A DNA stretch of 5,175 nt, taken from assembly GCA_018896315.1 (NCBI GenBank), contig JAHIMV010000014.1:1-5175 (forward strand). Direction: 5' to 3'. The notes beneath the pieces are model-generated. The model ran no database searches. It was not told the DNA's origin and saw nothing but the letters and a program-made list of their open reading frames with translations. How positions within the stretch are numbered: the stretch's first letter is position 1; every line of letters begins with the position of its first letter. The stretch comes from Patescibacteria group bacterium (GTDB lineage: Bacteria; Patescibacteriota; Patescibacteriia; UBA2591; UBA6264). The position numbers and the translations under genes were made by a program. Positions 4,988 to 5,175 of the stretch are shown here, one piece after another.

Positions 4988-5057
4988 CTTCAGTCAGTGC
5001 CTTCCTTCAGTCGGTGCCTTCAGTCGGTGCCTTGCCTTCAGTCGGTGCCTGGCACCG
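4988..5057. repeat. Degenerate tandem repeat ending in a GGTGCC palindrome
   Basis: CTTCAGTC(A/G)GTGCC occurs four times, starting at 4988, 5005, 5018 and 5036, with periods of 17, 13 and 18 nt. The last copy runs straight into CGGTGCC-T-GGCACCG (5043-5057), a perfect 7-bp palindrome with a single central base. The palindrome is of the REP type and the upstream units look like slippage-expanded partial copies of its left side. A nominal reading frame crosses this block but encodes only the repeat (FSRCLAFSRCLA) and is not a gene. Apart from this block I see nothing definable in 4952-5175. Confidence 0.65.
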
Positions 5058-5175
5058 AAAAGTAATGCCCTGAAACGCTTTACTGGCCTACGTTTTAAGA
5101 CGAAAATTTAAATTTATCCATATTTTGACTAAATTCTAATTAACCAATCACCTATATCCCCGATTACCAAATTAC

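Noticed and set aside
4988..5057. CRISPR-like short repeats
   Set aside because: Units are 13-14 nt with 0-4 nt between them, so there are no spacers of CRISPR size.
4914..5111. 65-codon plus-strand frame over the repeat cluster
   Set aside because: The product is mostly translated tandem repeat and palindrome sequence.

Overview
This is a low-GC (roughly one-third G+C) stretch with a few plus-strand genes separated by unusually long, repeat-rich spacers. The style suggests a small-genome bacterium, most likely Patescibacteria/CPR. The reasons are AT-rich coding sequence, near-absence of Shine-Dalgarno motifs, many lineage-restricted hypothetical proteins, and a degenerate DHH-type protein of a kind I associate from memory with that group. 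This is an inference, because no rRNA or marker gene is present. The standard code fits all genes.

Layout. 1-104 holds two hairpins and a possible REP-type remnant. 105-320 encodes only what looks like the C-terminal end of a DUF3800 protein, a probable gene remnant. 321-751 is non-coding and holds inverted repeats, a tandem 11-mer beside a perfect DnaA-box sequence, a REP-like motif and a cluster of competing hairpins ending in GTTATACG. 752-1270 is an unrecognised charged hypothetical gene. 1318-1415 is a strong composite inverted repeat. 1533-2408 is an SplB-like radical SAM protein. 2469-3005 is a probable hotdog-fold protein. 3006-3468 is non-coding, with a 15-bp hairpin, a 191-nt cloverleaf-like inverted repeat (3172-3362), an 8-bp hairpin and a likely extended -10 promoter. 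3469-4503 is a DHH-like phosphoesterase-related protein. 4529-4951 is a hypothetical gene whose 3' end appears to be cut by a REP-like palindrome. 4952-5175 is non-coding, with a degenerate repeat cluster ending in another palindrome.

The most interesting signal is that the two composite inverted repeats share one architecture and one conserved right edge. In each, an outer box ending in AAC is followed by a 1-nt gap, an 11-12 bp perfect inner arm, a variable middle, a 4-nt gap ending in C, and an outer box TTATA. The right edges match at 15 of 18 positions, and a third copy of that edge lies at 643-650. This resembles integron attC sites. The intervals between edges would then be cassette-like units: one gene; the radical SAM plus hotdog pair; and a unit beginning with the DHH-like gene. 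No integrase is in the window, so the best label is a possible integrase-less attC cluster (CALIN), with non-canonical spacing.

The genes do not form an obvious pathway. The DHH-like gene and the gene after it are 25 nt apart and probably share a transcript. The hotdog gene and the DHH-like gene each appear to have their own promoter.
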